A stretch of 64,000 nucleotides of DNA, from positions 32,345,424 to 32,409,423 of the forward strand of contig OZ021733.1 in the NCBI GenBank assembly GCA_963978545.1. Direction: 5' to 3'. The first letter of the stretch is position 1. The number at the start of each line of letters is the position of its first letter. The position numbers were made by a program, and so were the translations under genes. This DNA is from Linyphia triangularis (lineage: Eukaryota; Arthropoda; Arachnida; Araneae; Linyphiidae). Below are positions 1 through 12,800 of this stretch, one piece after another. The notes below the pieces were generated by a model, which did not search any database, was not told the origin of the DNA, and saw nothing but the letters and a program-made list of their open reading frames with translations.

Positions 1-480
1 GAGTAAATTAGTAAATTTGCCGTCTTTGAATTCAGAGTCGCATAATAATATTTTGCAATTAGTGGATTCTATTAAAGAATATGTGAGATTGTTGGAAACT
101 CTAGAGTTGAAAATTGAGGGTGCTGCAGATACAATTCTTATGTTTTCAGTTCAATTTAAACTTGATTCTTCTACAAGGAGTTGGTGGGAGCGGTCTCTTG
201 ATGGGGACAAAATCCCTACTCTTAATGAACTTTTGCAATTTCTTACAAATCACTCTAGATCACTTGTGTCAAAAAATCAAGGAGTTCAAAAGAGTGTTAG
301 TAGGAAAGTCACTCTAGTGGCTTCAGAAACCCGTTCTCAGTGTACTTTGTGTCAGGGATATCACCACTTAAGCAAATGTGATGCATTTTTAAAAATGTCT
401 GTACATAAACGTGTCGAATTTGTAAAGGGTGTCGGGATATGCTTTAATTGTTTCTGTCAGTTTCATCGTAGTTTTAATTG
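1..480 (+). pseudogene. gag: BEL/Pao Gag, C-terminal part
   Basis: An open frame covers the C-terminal part of a BEL-type Gag. Near its end lies a CCHC-like cluster starting CTLCQGYHHLSKCD, followed by a second cysteine pair (CFNC). The frame meets TGA at 479-481, exactly where the second knuckle should continue; the matching continuation (KSAYKCRKCQKSHN) is found one frame away from 481 onwards. I infer a one-nucleotide indel at about 478. The start codon of Gag is outside the window. Confidence 0.85.
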
Positions 481-1540
481 AAGAGTGCTTATAAATGTCG
501 CAAATGTCAAAAGTCTCATAATACACTGCTACACTTTGAAAACAGGCGGTCCTCGGGAGTGGAATCGCAGGGTGGAGTTAGTGATTCGACTTCATTCTCT
601 GTTACTGCGTCGGAGGTTGTGTCACATGGTTCTGTGCCTAGTAATGGGAATTCCGGTCGGGGTGCTGTCGAAAGTGGTGGGTCTGGAATTGTTTCCTGCT
701 GTTCAGACTTTGGTTCGAGTGCTCAGGTACTGTTGTGCACTGCTGTTGTGAAAGTAAGGGATGCATTTGGGGAAGTACAGTTGTGTCGCGTCTTGTTGGA
801 TCCGGGTAGTCAAGCTAGTTTAATTACAAATAAATGTTTGGATAAACTAAGATTACCAAAAAAGAGAGCAAATGTTGTAATTTCTTGTCTGGGTTCAACA
901 GATGCATGTACTAGTGGTGTTTGTAGAATTAGCTTTTCTCCTCATTTTGATTCGAATTCCTCCTTTGTAACGTCAATGTACGTTGTGAAAAAAATTGTTG
1001 GTCAGCTTCCACATTGTAGTTTGGATCCATCGTGTCTGGGTACTTTTGGTGATATGCAGTTGGCAGATCCCACATTTTTCAGAAGTGGTCCAGTGGATAT
1101 TCTTCTTGGTGTGGATATAGCACTTCCAATGCTGCAAGGGCAGTCATTTTCGTTGGGTGAAGGTAAACCTATGGCTGTTCGATCGGACTTGGGGTGGATA
1201 GTAGCAGGTTCGATTTCTGGTGTAGAGGCACACTCGTCTATCCACGTAAATAATATTCAGTTGCTAAGTGACCGAGTAGTAGAGAAGTTTTGGGAACTTG
1301 ACTCTGTGCCAATGGTTAAATTGCAGTCAAGGGAAGATAGGTTATGTGAAGAATATTATGTGAATAACCATATCAGAGAAGAGGATGGACGATATATAGT
1401 GAGACTTCCGTTTCATACGGACACGTCGAAAATTGGTGAGTCTAAACAGATTGCACTTAAGAGGCTAAAGTGCGTTGAACGTTCCTTATCATCAAAACCA
1501 GATTATATAGTCAATATAGAGAGTTTATGCGAGAATATCA
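478..1540 (+). pseudogene. BEL/Pao Gag-Pro segment (zinc knuckle and aspartic protease)
   Basis: This frame continues the Gag knuckle (YKCRKCQKSHNTLLH) and carries a retroviral-type aspartic protease, with the active-site motif LLDPGSQASLIT near 796-831 and the flap/ILLGVD region near 1105-1130. It has no start codon of its own and is the middle piece of one polyprotein. It runs to a stop at 1620, but the polyprotein switches frame near 1525, where the RT-leading sequence begins in the next frame. Two frame changes in 1.1 kb indicate decay rather than programmed frameshifting, because neither site shows a slippery heptamer. Confidence 0.85.
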
Positions 1541-4500
1541 TGCCTTGGGTCATATGGAGGTTATTCCTAAATCCGAATATGAAAAATCTGAGGTATATTA
1601 TCTCCCGCATCAGGCTGTGATTAAAGAGTCCAGCTCAACAACAAAGTTAAGAGTGGTGTTTGATGGTTCGAGCAAGTCTTCTACTGGGTATTCTTTGAAT
1701 GACTTACTAATGGTTGGTCCACGTGTTCAACCAGAATTATATCCGATTCTTCTTCGCTTCAGAACTTTTGAATTCGTTGTCTGTGCGGACATTGAGAAAA
1801 TGTACAGGCAAATAAAAGTCCATAGAGATGATTGTGACTGGCAAAGGATATTATGGCGAGAATCGCCAGAGGAACCGGTAAGAGAATTTAGATTGGTTAC
1901 GGTGACATATGGTACAACAAGTGCGCCATATCTTAGTACCAGAACCTTAAAGCAACTGGCTCTGGATGAAAAAGATGAATATCCTCTTGCTTCCTTTGCA
2001 ACGCTAGAACATTTCTATGTTGACGATCTCTTGAGTGGAGCTGCTTCAGAATCAGAAGCGATTGAGCTTGTGCGACAGTTGAAGGGAATGATGGAAAAAG
2101 GTGGCTTCAATCTTCGCAAATGGAATTCCAACTCTCCATCTGTGCTGAGTGAAGTACCAGATGAGGCAAGAGACGAGAATTTTCTTCTCAGTGATACAGA
2201 TGGTAATGTGAAAATTCTTGGTATCAGGTGGAGCCCAAAGTCTGACTGTATAAGATTTACAGTGGCTCCAATGGAAGACAAGTCCAGGTTTTCTAAAAGA
2301 GAGATATTATCTGACATATCCCGTGTGTTTGATCCTTTGGGACTCCTTGCTCCGTGTGTCATATTTATGAAAATTCTAATCCAACAACTGTGGAAATGTG
2401 ATCTTACTTGGGATCAAGCAGTGCCAGATGAAATGAATGAAAAGTGGATTCTGTTGCGAAGAGAGCTACATTTAATCCAGCAGTTGAAAATACCTAGATT
2501 TGTTCTTCATTCTCTATGCACTGAGGTTGAGTTTCATGCTTTTTGTGATGCATCTGAGAAAGCTTATTGTGCAGCGATTTACCTACGATGTCTTACTTCA
2601 AATTCAGAAGTTTATGTGTCGTTGTTTACTTCGAAAACAAGGGTTTCGCCCTTGAAGGTGCAATCGTTACCTCGACTAGAATTGTGTGCAGCATTGTTGC
2701 TATCCGAACTGGTGGACTCTGTTAAAAAAAACATTAACTTATCTGTTAGTGAAATAATAGCCTGGTCAGATTCCACTATAGCACTCACATGGTTGAAGTC
2801 AGAGCCATATCGTTGGCAAACCTTTGTTGCCAACAGGGTATCCAAAATTCAATCAATGATTCCATTCGTGAAATGGTGTCATGTACGTGGAATTGAAAAT
2901 CCATCTGATTTTGGGACGCGAGGTCTTCTTCCATCAGAGCTGGTGAATTGTGATCAATGGTTTTATGGACCATACTGGTTAAGACAACCTATTGTTGAAT
3001 TTACGGAATATGAAATTCCTTCAGGTTCGGCATGTCTTGAAGATGTGTTAAGAGAGGAAAAGAAATTGACAACTTGTGTGGCCAAGGTACATTCCTTACC
3101 AAAATTCATTGAAGACATTTCCTCTTACATGCGATTGATTCGAGTTTGTGCTTGGATTCTTCGGTTTATAAGAAATTGCCGTTCTCCAGGATCTAGAAGT
3201 TCTAGCTATTTGACTTCTAAAGAGCTTCAAGATGCCATTATTATCATAGTTCGTTTAATTCAGGAGGTATACTTTTCGACTGAACGAAAGTATCTCAGCG
3301 AGGCAACGCCCTTGCCTAGGAATAGTAAGCTATTGTGCCTAAATATATTTCTGGATTCTAACAAGATTCTTCGTGTGGGTGGAAGACTTTCAAGGCATGC
3401 TTTGTTATCGTATGATCAGAAGCACCCCATGATGTTGCCAAAGAATCATGAGTTTACAAAGAGGGTAATTGATTATTATCATAGGTCTAATTTTCATGCT
3501 GGGCCTCAGCTCACATTAGCTTTAATCCGTCAAAAGTTTTGGTTTGTAGACGGACGATCAGTTGTTCGTAACCAGCTTAAAAAGTGTGTACAGTGTTTTA
3601 GACTTAATCTTAGGTCTTCTCCACAGTTAATGGGAGATCTTCCGGTTCATCGAATCACACAGACTAGACCATTTGGAAGTACAGGTTTGGACTTTGCAGG
3701 TCCATTCTACACTAAATGTGCACATAAGCGAAGTGTGACTAAGTTCAAATCTTACATATGCGTGTTCATTTGTACTGTAACAAAGGGAGTGCATCTTGAA
3801 CTGGTGTCAGAGCTCTCAACGACAGCATTCATCGCTGCACTGCGTAGATTCATATCTAGAAGGAGTTGCCCAAGTCGGATTGCCTCTGATAACGGCTCAA
3901 ATTTTAAAGGTGCATCACGGTACCTTCGAGATCTATTTCTCTTGTGTAGGCAAGCTGATGTCCAGAATTTCTGTTCCGAGAAAGGAATTGAATGGGTCTT
4001 CATTCCTCCATATACTCCACATTTTGGAGGGTTGTGGGAGGCTGCTGTGAAGAGTGCTAAGAGACTTATGGTTAAAACAGCGAGTTCTGCTCTACTGAAT
4101 TTTGAGGAGTTTTGTACTCTTCTCTATCAGGTTGAAGCTTGCTTAAATAGCAGACCTCTAACAGAGATGTCTCATAATCCATCTGACTTAACAGCATTAA
4201 CACCAGCTCACTTCCTTATGGGTGGTCCAGTTCTTGGTTTTCCTGAACCAGTTGATCAATCCAGATCTCTAGGTCTTTGGGAGAGATGGAGACTGATCCA
4301 GAGACTCCGCGATCAATTTTGGAGTAGATGGTCCACTGAGTATCTTCAAGGATTACAGCCTTGCTCTAAGTGGTGGACTAGTAAACCCAATTTGAAAAAT
4401 GGAGACATGGTTATTGTTCAGAAAGAGAATACTCCTCCGTTGGAATGGCCACTGGGCAGGATTGTGAAATTGTTTGCTGGTGCTGATTCAAGGGTGCGAG

Positions 4501-4580
4501 TAGTGACTGTTAACACTAACCAGGGACAGCTGAAGAGAAGCGTCAATAAGGTTTATATATTACCGGGTTTTGATACATAA
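1527..4580 (+). CDS. pol: BEL/Pao Pol: reverse transcriptase, RNase H, integrase
   Basis: A 1017-codon frame. RT starts near residue 30 (KLRVVFDGSSKS) and has the catalytic FYVDDLLSG at about residues 164-172. RNase H follows (FHAFCDASEKAYCAAIY near residue 335-350, then AWSDSTIALTWL). The integrase has an H-H-C-C zinc site (HPMMLPKNHEF to KKCVQC), then GLDFAGPF, SDNGSNFKG and GGLWEAAVKSAK supplying the D, D and E. The C-terminal domain (WPLGRIVKLF) completes it. The first ATG is internal to the polyprotein, so the natural product would be Gag-Pol. This part has no internal stop. Confidence 0.93.
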   Translation: MREYHALGHMEVIPKSEYEKSEVYYLPHQAVIKESSSTTKLRVVFDGSSKSSTGYSLNDLLMVGPRVQPELYPILLRFRTFEFVVCADIEKMYRQIKVHRDDCDWQRILWRESPEEPVREFRLVTVTYGTTSAPYLSTRTLKQLALDEKDEYPLASFATLEHFYVDDLLSGAASESEAIELVRQLKGMMEKGGFNLRKWNSNSPSVLSEVPDEARDENFLLSDTDGNVKILGIRWSPKSDCIRFTVAPMEDKSRFSKREILSDISRVFDPLGLLAPCVIFMKILIQQLWKCDLTWDQAVPDEMNEKWILLRRELHLIQQLKIPRFVLHSLCTEVEFHAFCDASEKAYCAAIYLRCLTSNSEVYVSLFTSKTRVSPLKVQSLPRLELCAALLLSELVDSVKKNINLSVSEIIAWSDSTIALTWLKSEPYRWQTFVANRVSKIQSMIPFVKWCHVRGIENPSDFGTRGLLPSELVNCDQWFYGPYWLRQPIVEFTEYEIPSGSACLEDVLREEKKLTTCVAKVHSLPKFIEDISSYMRLIRVCAWILRFIRNCRSPGSRSSSYLTSKELQDAIIIIVRLIQEVYFSTERKYLSEATPLPRNSKLLCLNIFLDSNKILRVGGRLSRHALLSYDQKHPMMLPKNHEFTKRVIDYYHRSNFHAGPQLTLALIRQKFWFVDGRSVVRNQLKKCVQCFRLNLRSSPQLMGDLPVHRITQTRPFGSTGLDFAGPFYTKCAHKRSVTKFKSYICVFICTVTKGVHLELVSELSTTAFIAALRRFISRRSCPSRIASDNGSNFKGASRYLRDLFLLCRQADVQNFCSEKGIEWVFIPPYTPHFGGLWEAAVKSAKRLMVKTASSALLNFEEFCTLLYQVEACLNSRPLTEMSHNPSDLTALTPAHFLMGGPVLGFPEPVDQSRSLGLWERWRLIQRLRDQFWSRWSTEYLQGLQPCSKWWTSKPNLKNGDMVIVQKENTPPLEWPLGRIVKLFAGADSRVRVVTVNTNQGQLKRSVNKVYILPGFDT

Positions 4581-4679
4581 TGTTATATTGGTGGTGGAGC
4601 AGTTTGTTATATTTATTGTTCTTTTTAAATTAACTGTGTAAGTTTTAAAACCCCTTTTGGGCTTTCAAAGGGGGCGGCA

Positions 4680-4923
4680 TGTTTGATTCTTAGAAAAATG
4701 TTATTTTAACGTTATGTTTCTATTTAACTCACTAGGTGGCGGTACTGGTGTATTTTCTATTTTTAAAAAGCTTCTAGTACAGTCTAGACGGCAGATGTGT
4801 TTTTGTACCGAGTCGTAAACGTTGAAGAATAAAGTTAAGTGTTTTTGTAACTTGTGGAGTTTCTTTTTGTGCAAACATTAGCGTTTTGAAAGCAACCGTA
4901 TTGTGTGAGTTTTGTGAGATACA
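4680..4923 (+). repeat. 3' LTR of the BEL/Pao element (approximate end)
   Basis: The LTR begins TGTTTGATTC directly after the polypurine tract and probably ends at GAGATACA, giving TG...CA ends and about 244 bp. An AATAAA lies near 4830. The right border is inferred from the CA dinucleotide alone because the partner LTR is outside the window. Confidence 0.6.
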
Positions 4924-5622
4924 GTCCGCTTAGGAAAACCAACATAAACTAAAAAACCAATATAACTTAAACATACCAAACTGGCCATAATCATACTTTA
5001 GAAACATATTTCAATCCACCGTGTAGCATAGCGTGGTTCAGCGATCCTCGGACCTCCGCACGGACTTCATTAGTATCCGTTTATATATATACAAGCAAGG
5101 CCATAATGAAGTCGAAAAGTGTTGCCACTCATATAAGTAATGAAGATTAATATCTCCATTACGGCACTTGCTTGTGGTATGGAAGTATGATTGTATTTCA
5201 ACAAACGACTGACCTTTAAAATTTTACTAACACATTCAAGACAAGTGGCGGGAAGAATGACAATCTCGTATGTACAATCGCACTATTTTTCTAGTTGCTG
5301 ACTGGCTTAACTAAATTCCAAGGATTTTGCACATTTTGTTGACCAAAATTTCTTTAAGGGGCCGTATATTTGAGAAAATAAAATAAAATTCAAGCACTCA
5401 AAACACATTTTTAAAAAATTCAAGGTTTTCAAGCAACTGAAAATGAAAGGTTTTTCTTTTTTTTTTCAAAGTGTTTTAAAAACATACTAACTGTGTTAAA
5501 AGAATTTGCAATCAAATTACGGCACACAAACATCTAGTGGATTAAAAAATATTAGTTTTAAAGATGATTTGAATGATCTTGTTTTGTAATAGGTTAGGAG
5601 AAGAGTTGAAACACGTTCAAAC
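4924..5622. other. Non-coding stretch between BEL and MITE
   Basis: AT-rich DNA with homopolymer runs. No splice-bounded exon of the expected AUP1 C-terminal half was recognised here. The ORFs seen are short and partly overlap the MITE downstream. Confidence 0.5.
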
Positions 5623-5959
5623 CATCGATATAGATAAACAACTGGATAGACTGCTCCATTGTCAATGTAAAGAGAAAAACGAGCCGGGGATTGCGAAGCT
5701 GGTGGGAAGATTAACCAATCACAGTTCACTTTTATAGTTGGATGGAAATGCAAAAAACTTTGTAAAATGCTAGAGTATATATTTTTTTGCATATTATTAA
5801 TAATTAAGGTCTACTATTGACATTTCTGCTGTGTACAACCCAAAATTTTATTTTCAATCCTCGGCAATCCATATTTTTTATCCCACCAACGACATCTGGC
5901 AACGGCTTCATTTTCCCAGCGTTAAGCAGTCTATCCAGTTGTTTATTTATATTGATGGT
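5623..5959. mobile_element. 337-bp MITE with about 35-bp terminal inverted repeats
   Basis: The left end reads ACCATCGATATAGATAAACA and continues through CTGGATAGACTGC; the right end is its reverse complement with two substitutions. A TCAA direct repeat flanks both ends (5619-5622 and 5960-5963), suggesting a 4-bp target duplication. There is no coding capacity. A related end copy is present at 63706, which shows a dispersed family. I cannot assign the transposase superfamily from these ends. Confidence 0.75.
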
Positions 5960-6716
5960 TCAAACATATGATTTGTTTTGACAATTATTTACACAAAAAA
6001 TATTTCTTGTCTGTAATATTAAAGGATTTTTTATGATAATCTTGTGTTCCTATTCACTCCAATACATTATTACTTGTTTTCTTTCAATCTGCAAATGTTT
6101 AAATAATAAAAAAAGACATAAACTATATCAAGTTTCAGATTCACACCTTTCTGCCGAATGAATTGAAACACCATGAAAAAAAATCACAATGAATGCCAGC
6201 CATATTTTTTTTTGTTTTTTCTTCCCCAACATTTTTGGGGATGATCCTCAAAGAGGATAATGCTCAAGTTTCAAAGAAAAAGATATGTTCTTAAACAATA
6301 TTATAACACCAAATTTTTAAGTTGAAAGTTGAAAAGTGTTCCAATTCACACCATATTATGGTACTTCAAATACTTTTTTAATGTGCCAGCATTTTTTATT
6401 ATAAAGGTAGATGATTTTCTTTAGTGAAAAGCCTCCACATATTTTTGTAGATGTACAAGCTTCTGTTTCCAGCCTGATGTTGACTTTTTCAAAGATTTTT
6501 TTTTTATACTTACAAACTGCATAATCTCACAGAAATAAAAATTTAATAACTATGGTGCAATATATTTATAAAATGCATGAGCAGTTTTAATAAAAGGTAC
6601 AATGCAAGCACACCTTATATTTTAAATCTGTATAGACAGACTCATATTTCAATAAAATAACTTCTATAAAAAAAAAACTTTAAAAAGCCATGAAAAGGCA
6701 AACATAATTTACTTAC

Positions 6717-6826
6717 AGGCTGTACAGCAACATTCAAAGAAAAGACACCAGGATGAAATTTAAGAAGGCCTATTTTGCCATTTGTGCTTGCACCTTCAGG
6801 AAAATGCAGGAGAGGTATAGGTGAAT
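6717..6826 (-). CDS. AUP1: AUP1-like exon 5 (FPEG motif)
   Basis: Acceptor TTTTTATATAG and donor GTAAGT bound 110 bp. The translation SPIPLLHFPEGASTNGKIGL continuing to LNVAVQP carries the FPEG(S/T) acyltransferase motif III and the NGKxGLLKF signature of AUP1. It ends in phase 0; the next exon would start at the LTLQV-like segment but is not seen in the remaining 6.7 kb. Confidence 0.85.
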
Positions 6827-9800
6827 CTATATAAAAATAAGACTCAAATTTTCATAATTTGAATTGAGTTAATTGGGCAATTTCAAATAATTGTCTCCTA
6901 AATATGTTTTGAATTTATAATCTATTTGATGTCACCCAGTGAATGTATGTATAATGAAAACAGCAAAAATACTATATTATACAGGGTTTCTGCCAAGATA
7001 AAATGTCACAAATTTAAGACTTTTCATGATTTTCCAAGACTGTAGCAAATAATTTTCTACGACTCAAGAAATTGCAAAAGAACAAATTAAACCTCTATGA
7101 ATTTTACTAGCATGAACATAGTAAGTAAATTATTGAACCATAAAATGATTTCTATTAAGTTTTATATTTAGAAACCTTTTATATTTAGAAAGCTTTGTTT
7201 CAGTAAACCTATTTAATAAACAACAAGTTTCAAAATTAAACTTCAAAACTTTAGAAAATGAAAACATAAAAGCATCAAAAACATTTTTTCTTAAGAAAAA
7301 ATTAGCATCTCTATTATAACTGTACATACCTTCCTTTCTATAAATTTTAAAAAACATTTTACTCATAATTGAATAATTTTGAAAAACTGCCACCTTTTTC
7401 AGATATGTACACAAAGAACCATATAATTAATGCAACATTTTAAAATTCAATAATAAGAAAATTCATAGCAAAAAAATCCTTGCCAAAGACACACAAAAAC
7501 TTACTTTCAATGATTAAAAAACATATCAAGACCCATTCACTCAATCTTGAAATAAAATGCCTTAAAAAATAAGAGTAACATGTTTATACACACTGATCAT
7601 GAATATCCTTACTATCTGTTAGAGGGGTTGTTAAATTTCTCATATAAAAAACGCTTACTCTTTCACTTCCTATATCATTTCATCTTTTACTTCCAATATA
7701 ACACTTATTCAAAACTTGCAAATAAAATCCTTTACGTTTTACCAAAGAGTTAAGAAAACATTACTGCAGTCAAGATAAAACACATAACATGTTGTAAAGA
7801 AATATACACTTTTTATACTTTAGTGTATGCGAATCATTTTTTTTTTATTAAAATAAATTGTTCACTCAAAGTTTGCAATAATTTAAGTTACTACTTCATC
7901 AGACGCAAGTAATTTGATAAGTGAAGCTTTCGTTTAGGATCTTTTTGTGTTTTAGAAGTAGACAGTTTATTTTTCTTTATTTCAATAAGGTGTGTTGCAA
8001 AATGTTGACCTTGCCTAAATTTTTCACTGGCAACGAAAAAAATCAAACATGTAGCGAAAACCTAACTATCGGTGATTGATTTTATATTCAAACATAATAC
8101 ATGACATGTGATTACTGGCAAGTAACTGATTGGACTATAATGCAAATCCAAAATTTGCATATCAGGTGTTGCGTAACAATGAGCTCACTTAGAAAATCTA
8201 ATCACAATCTGACACTAAGCATTTTTACATTAACTTTTAAGGGGAGTTGGTACCCAAAACCATATAAATAATTGATTTTGAGTTTATCAAAATTTAAATT
8301 CTCCCCATTAAAAGGATACCTCATTTGTAATAATACCTCAACTAGAAGAATTTTAATAATTTTTTGAAAATAAAATTGACACTATTAGTGTAAGTAAAGT
8401 TTTCTTTAAAATGTGTTTTTTTCAAAACTATACATTTTTTATTATTCATGTACCTTTTTCTCAAAAACTGTGCTAACTATCTTCCTGAAATTTTTACCAC
8501 ATATTCCTTTTATGTATCTGTATATACTGAAGTGAGATGTTGTTATTTCAAAAATATTTTTTGTTTTGGCTTTTTTCGGCAAAAAAAACTCGTGATTTTT
8601 AATAAATTTGAGTGCCTTTCACGAAAATTCATTTAAAAAAAAGTAAATGAATCACAATCAAAAGCTAACTTCAGAAACATTACAAATGTCTGCTAAATGC
8701 ACTAAAAAAAATTAGGCTTCTATGTCAAATACTTCCTGAGAAAAAGGTACATGAAATATGCCAAATTAACATTACCAGTATAGAGGGTACCAACTCCCTT
8801 AACTGTAAACATTTTATTTTAGTTTAATAGGAGTAAGTTATAACAGCGATTCTCAACCTGTGGGGCGTGCCCCCCCCCCTTGGGAGGCGCGAGCACACTA
8901 GAGGGAGGCACGAGAATATCCAAGAGAAAATATTAATTAAAACTATTGATTAACTGACTGAAAGGAAAGCACACATACACATAAAAAACAAAATACATTT
9001 CGACATATTTAACAAGTAAAGTAAAACAACTGACTAAATCAAAACTTACTTAATCAAAACATACTAAATTAAAAACAAATTTAATAATTATTAGTGACTT
9101 ACTTGGGCCTGTCTTGCAGAGCAAAGTTTTTTGAAGGAAGGCTTAATATTAGAAATAGCCACTCTCAGTTCTGTTTCTATATTTAGCCAAGAATATTTTG
9201 TCTTCAAAGAAGCCACAGCAGAAAATCCAGTTTCACAAAGGTAGGATGTTAAAAATGGTAATAGAATGCAAAATGCCCTTGTTTTTAGTGCAGAAAAATC
9301 ATCTTCTACTCCTGCCCAAAATTCAAGTAGTGATTTATTACTAAATTGTCTTTTGGTTTCGCCACTTGTCGTGAAGTCTATGAATTTTTCTTCCTCATCA
9401 ATTGAGAGTCCTTTGGGAGTCTATGAAATGGATCCCTAACCCACTCGTAACCTACTATCAGTTTGTTCTCAGCAAGAAAATACTTTTTAAAATTCTTGGA
9501 CAGTATGGCTAAATGATTTTCAATGGTTAAAAACAACTTTTACAGGTTCTTCTTCAGCCTTGTAAGTTTTAGTACAATCATCCACAATTGCAAACATTGT
9601 TAAGTTTTTTTGTTTTAAATGTCTCCTCCACACTTCTAATTTTCTACAAAAAACATTAACTTTATCATTCGTATCCAACATATGTGTAATTTGCTCCTTG
9701 GAGTTGAAAATTCAAGTTATTTAATTTCTCGGATATGTCGACCAAGTAGCTCAATTTCAACACAAATAAACCTTCGCGAAAATTCTCAGTTTCCAGTCTG

Positions 9801-12800
9801 TTTTCTTCTCTTAATTCATAAACACGTTACAAAAATTTCCCACGCGATAACTATCTTGCCTCGCAATAAAATCGCTGAATGTACTGAACCCATGTCTCTA
9901 CAAAGTGCAGAAAACTCTCAATTTCAGGGATCTCATTTTTGTATAATTGACTACGGTTACAACCGTAGTTAACACAATATTCAGACCAGGACTCATTTCT
10001 TTTGAAGCCAAAGCTTCTCTGTGGATCATGCAATGTGTCCAGACGCACTGAGGCGATTTTTTTTACAAGTGCTTGTAGATCTTGGAATCTTCCGGACATT
10101 GAATGAGCACCATCGGTGTATATTCAGACGCAATTTTTCCATTCTATGTTTGCCTTGTTCATAAAATCATTTAAAATAGCAAATAATGCAAGAGCTGTTG
10201 TTTGGAGTTCTATTGGTTTGCAGAAAAGTAGTTCTACTACTAACATATATCAGAAAATTGAACACAGGCAACTAAATGAGCATCTTTATTACTATCTGTT
10301 GCTTCATCAAGCTGTATTAAAAACAATTTCTCACGCAACTTCGAGAAAAGCTGACACTGCACATCTTCGGCTATATCACCGATTCGACGAGCAACAGTAT
10401 CATTTGAAAGAGGTATGGAATGCAATTGTTTTGAAAAATTATCTCCAAACATAGTTTCTACAATCTCAATTGCTTGCTGGCAAAATAAGCTCTTTACCAA
10501 TGGTGTGAGGTTTTTTACATCTGGCTAGTTTATATGAAACTTTGTCAGATGCAGTTAAAGCTTTTTTATTCACAGACAAAGTTTCTTTAAAAAAATTATT
10601 TTTGCTTTTTATATGATTTTAATTCGAAGAATGCTCTGGGTTTGCTGACGTACTCACTATGAAGCGTCTCCAAATGTCGTTTAAGTTTATTAGGTTTCAT
10701 GCTGTTTGCGGCCAATATTTTTGAGCAAACGATACGCAGGGGCCTTTCTTATTCATTTACTTCAGTACTGAGAAACCCAAAAATTAAGTATTCTTGAGAA
10801 TATTTTCGGAACCACGCTAGTCTGTGTACTTGTTGATGCTTGAATATCGTCTAATGCTCTCTTACTTCCGCTTAAAAATTTATCCATGAGTCTGCATAAA
10901 TCTGCTGCCGTGAATATTTAATAACTAAATTAATATAACTTTTATATATTATAAAGTAACACGAAAATATATATAGCATACATATACACGATAGATTCGA
11001 TAGCGATAGAAGGATCGACTCGAATGAGACTGGCTGGAATTGAAACTTGTATTATCGAACATTTTCGTTTTTCCTATGAGAAAACATTTGCTCTGCGCAT
11101 GCTAGGGACGATATCGGTCATGTTCACCGCCCGCTTGGTAAAATGCCAGATGTGGTTTCTCGCCAACGTTGGCTCGTTTTTACTCTTGTTTTGGCAGCTA
11201 GTTAAAAATAATTTAAAAACAGAATCCAAAATACCCAGTATACATTATTGTTGTATATATTTTATTGTAAGCGGGGGTGCGATGAAAATTATGATTGAAA
11301 ACTGGGCCGCGAATACTGAAAGGTTGAGAAACGCTGAGTTATAACATGGGTTCCAGAAAAACTTTCCGAGTGTGAAAAAGAAGGCTTACAAATAAGCTGG
11401 CCTCTCTAATCGGGCACATAGGAAAGAAGAGTGGACAATCTTCATGTATTGTAAATTAAATTGTAGCTTGGAAATCAAAATGGCACCAAAATAGTCAATG
11501 GGTAGACCAAGATCACTGACTACTAGGCAAAAAAAGAAGCATTAGTAGAATAATTAACACGAAGCAAGCAAAGGAGTTTTGGAAGTTTGAAACAAGTTCG
11601 AATGGGTTCTCAAGTAAAGCTGAGATTAGTGTGCACAAGTCAAATTTGTCCAGAATTGTAAAATGATATGGAAACCTAAATTACAAGAAAAAGATAATTC
11701 AACCTTGTATGACAAAAGCTTATCAAACTACTCAGATAGCCTGAGGGAAAGAACATTCAAACAGGGATGACACAGGATGAGGTGGTAAACTGTTCAGCAT
11801 TGAAAAAAATTCTATTTGATGATCCTGACAGTTAGGGTTACAATTGACATGACCTTCATAAGGCGGAACACATTTTCTCAAAAAGACAACACAGTGATAG
11901 AATCCTAATAGTGTGAAGTGCTCTCGAATACAACAGCAATATAAATCTTGCATGTGTCCAACAGGGTATATGAAAGCGACCGACTACCAAGAGCTGATAG
12001 AATTGTATCTTTTTCCATTTGGAGAGAATTGGCAGACCATGTTGGATCTACCAACAAGATAAAGCTTCAATTCATGTTGCTAAATCTACTTGGGCAGCCA
12101 TTATTTCTACAAGGGATACCATTGATTGTAAGTTGCTCCAGAGGTTGGTAGATAAAATGACATGTTTTTACAGTTGGAGTCAATAAAGCAGCATTTGTGG
12201 GACATTAAGTGAACTGAGGTCACCATATTGCAACACATAAAATGTACCTTTTTGTAATTTAATTCCAGTAAAATGCATTACATCCATACCTAAGCATATC
12301 ATTTGTTTTTGTATGTTACTGTACACCAACTGCAGTTTGTAGCATTATGTACTCTTAAGCAAAATTAAATAAACTAGGCGAGGTCAACATTTTGAAATGC
12401 ACTTTAGAAATCAATGACATATTTATCAGCCACTTATTCATAAAATGGTCAAGAGAAACTAATTAACACTTAGCACCATCAGTAACAGAGATGAAAATGA
12501 AACAACCAACATGAGACTTTACAAAAAAAAAAAACAGTGCATAACTAATTCCTACAGAGATAACTTACTTGAACTTATTATGAATCTACACTAAACACCA
12601 AAGACCAAATAAAACATTTTACCAAATTTTACCCCCTTACAAACAAAATCATTTCATTCAGTGAAATAGTTTCTTCAATGACCTGTTGAGTTCCCCAGTT
12701 TGAGGCAAAGTCTTCAAAAAAGATTGCAGCTTGGGAGTTCAAAATCTTAGAAAATGAGTTCTTAATATGATAATTAAAATTAAATAAATAACTTACAAAC

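Larger units (their letters stand above)
1..4923 (+). mobile_element. BEL/Pao LTR retrotransposon, 3' part
   Basis: The element enters from the left edge inside gag and ends in its 3' LTR. Order of domains is gag zinc knuckles, aspartic protease, reverse transcriptase, RNase H, integrase, which is the BEL/Pao layout. The RT has the YVDD motif and the integrase has an HHCC zinc site and D,D,E residues. A purine-rich tract AAAGGGGGCGGCA precedes the LTR. Two frameshifts break the reading frame (near 478 and near 1525), so this copy is close to intact but not functional as read. The 5' LTR lies outside the window, so the target duplication cannot be checked. Confidence 0.93.
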
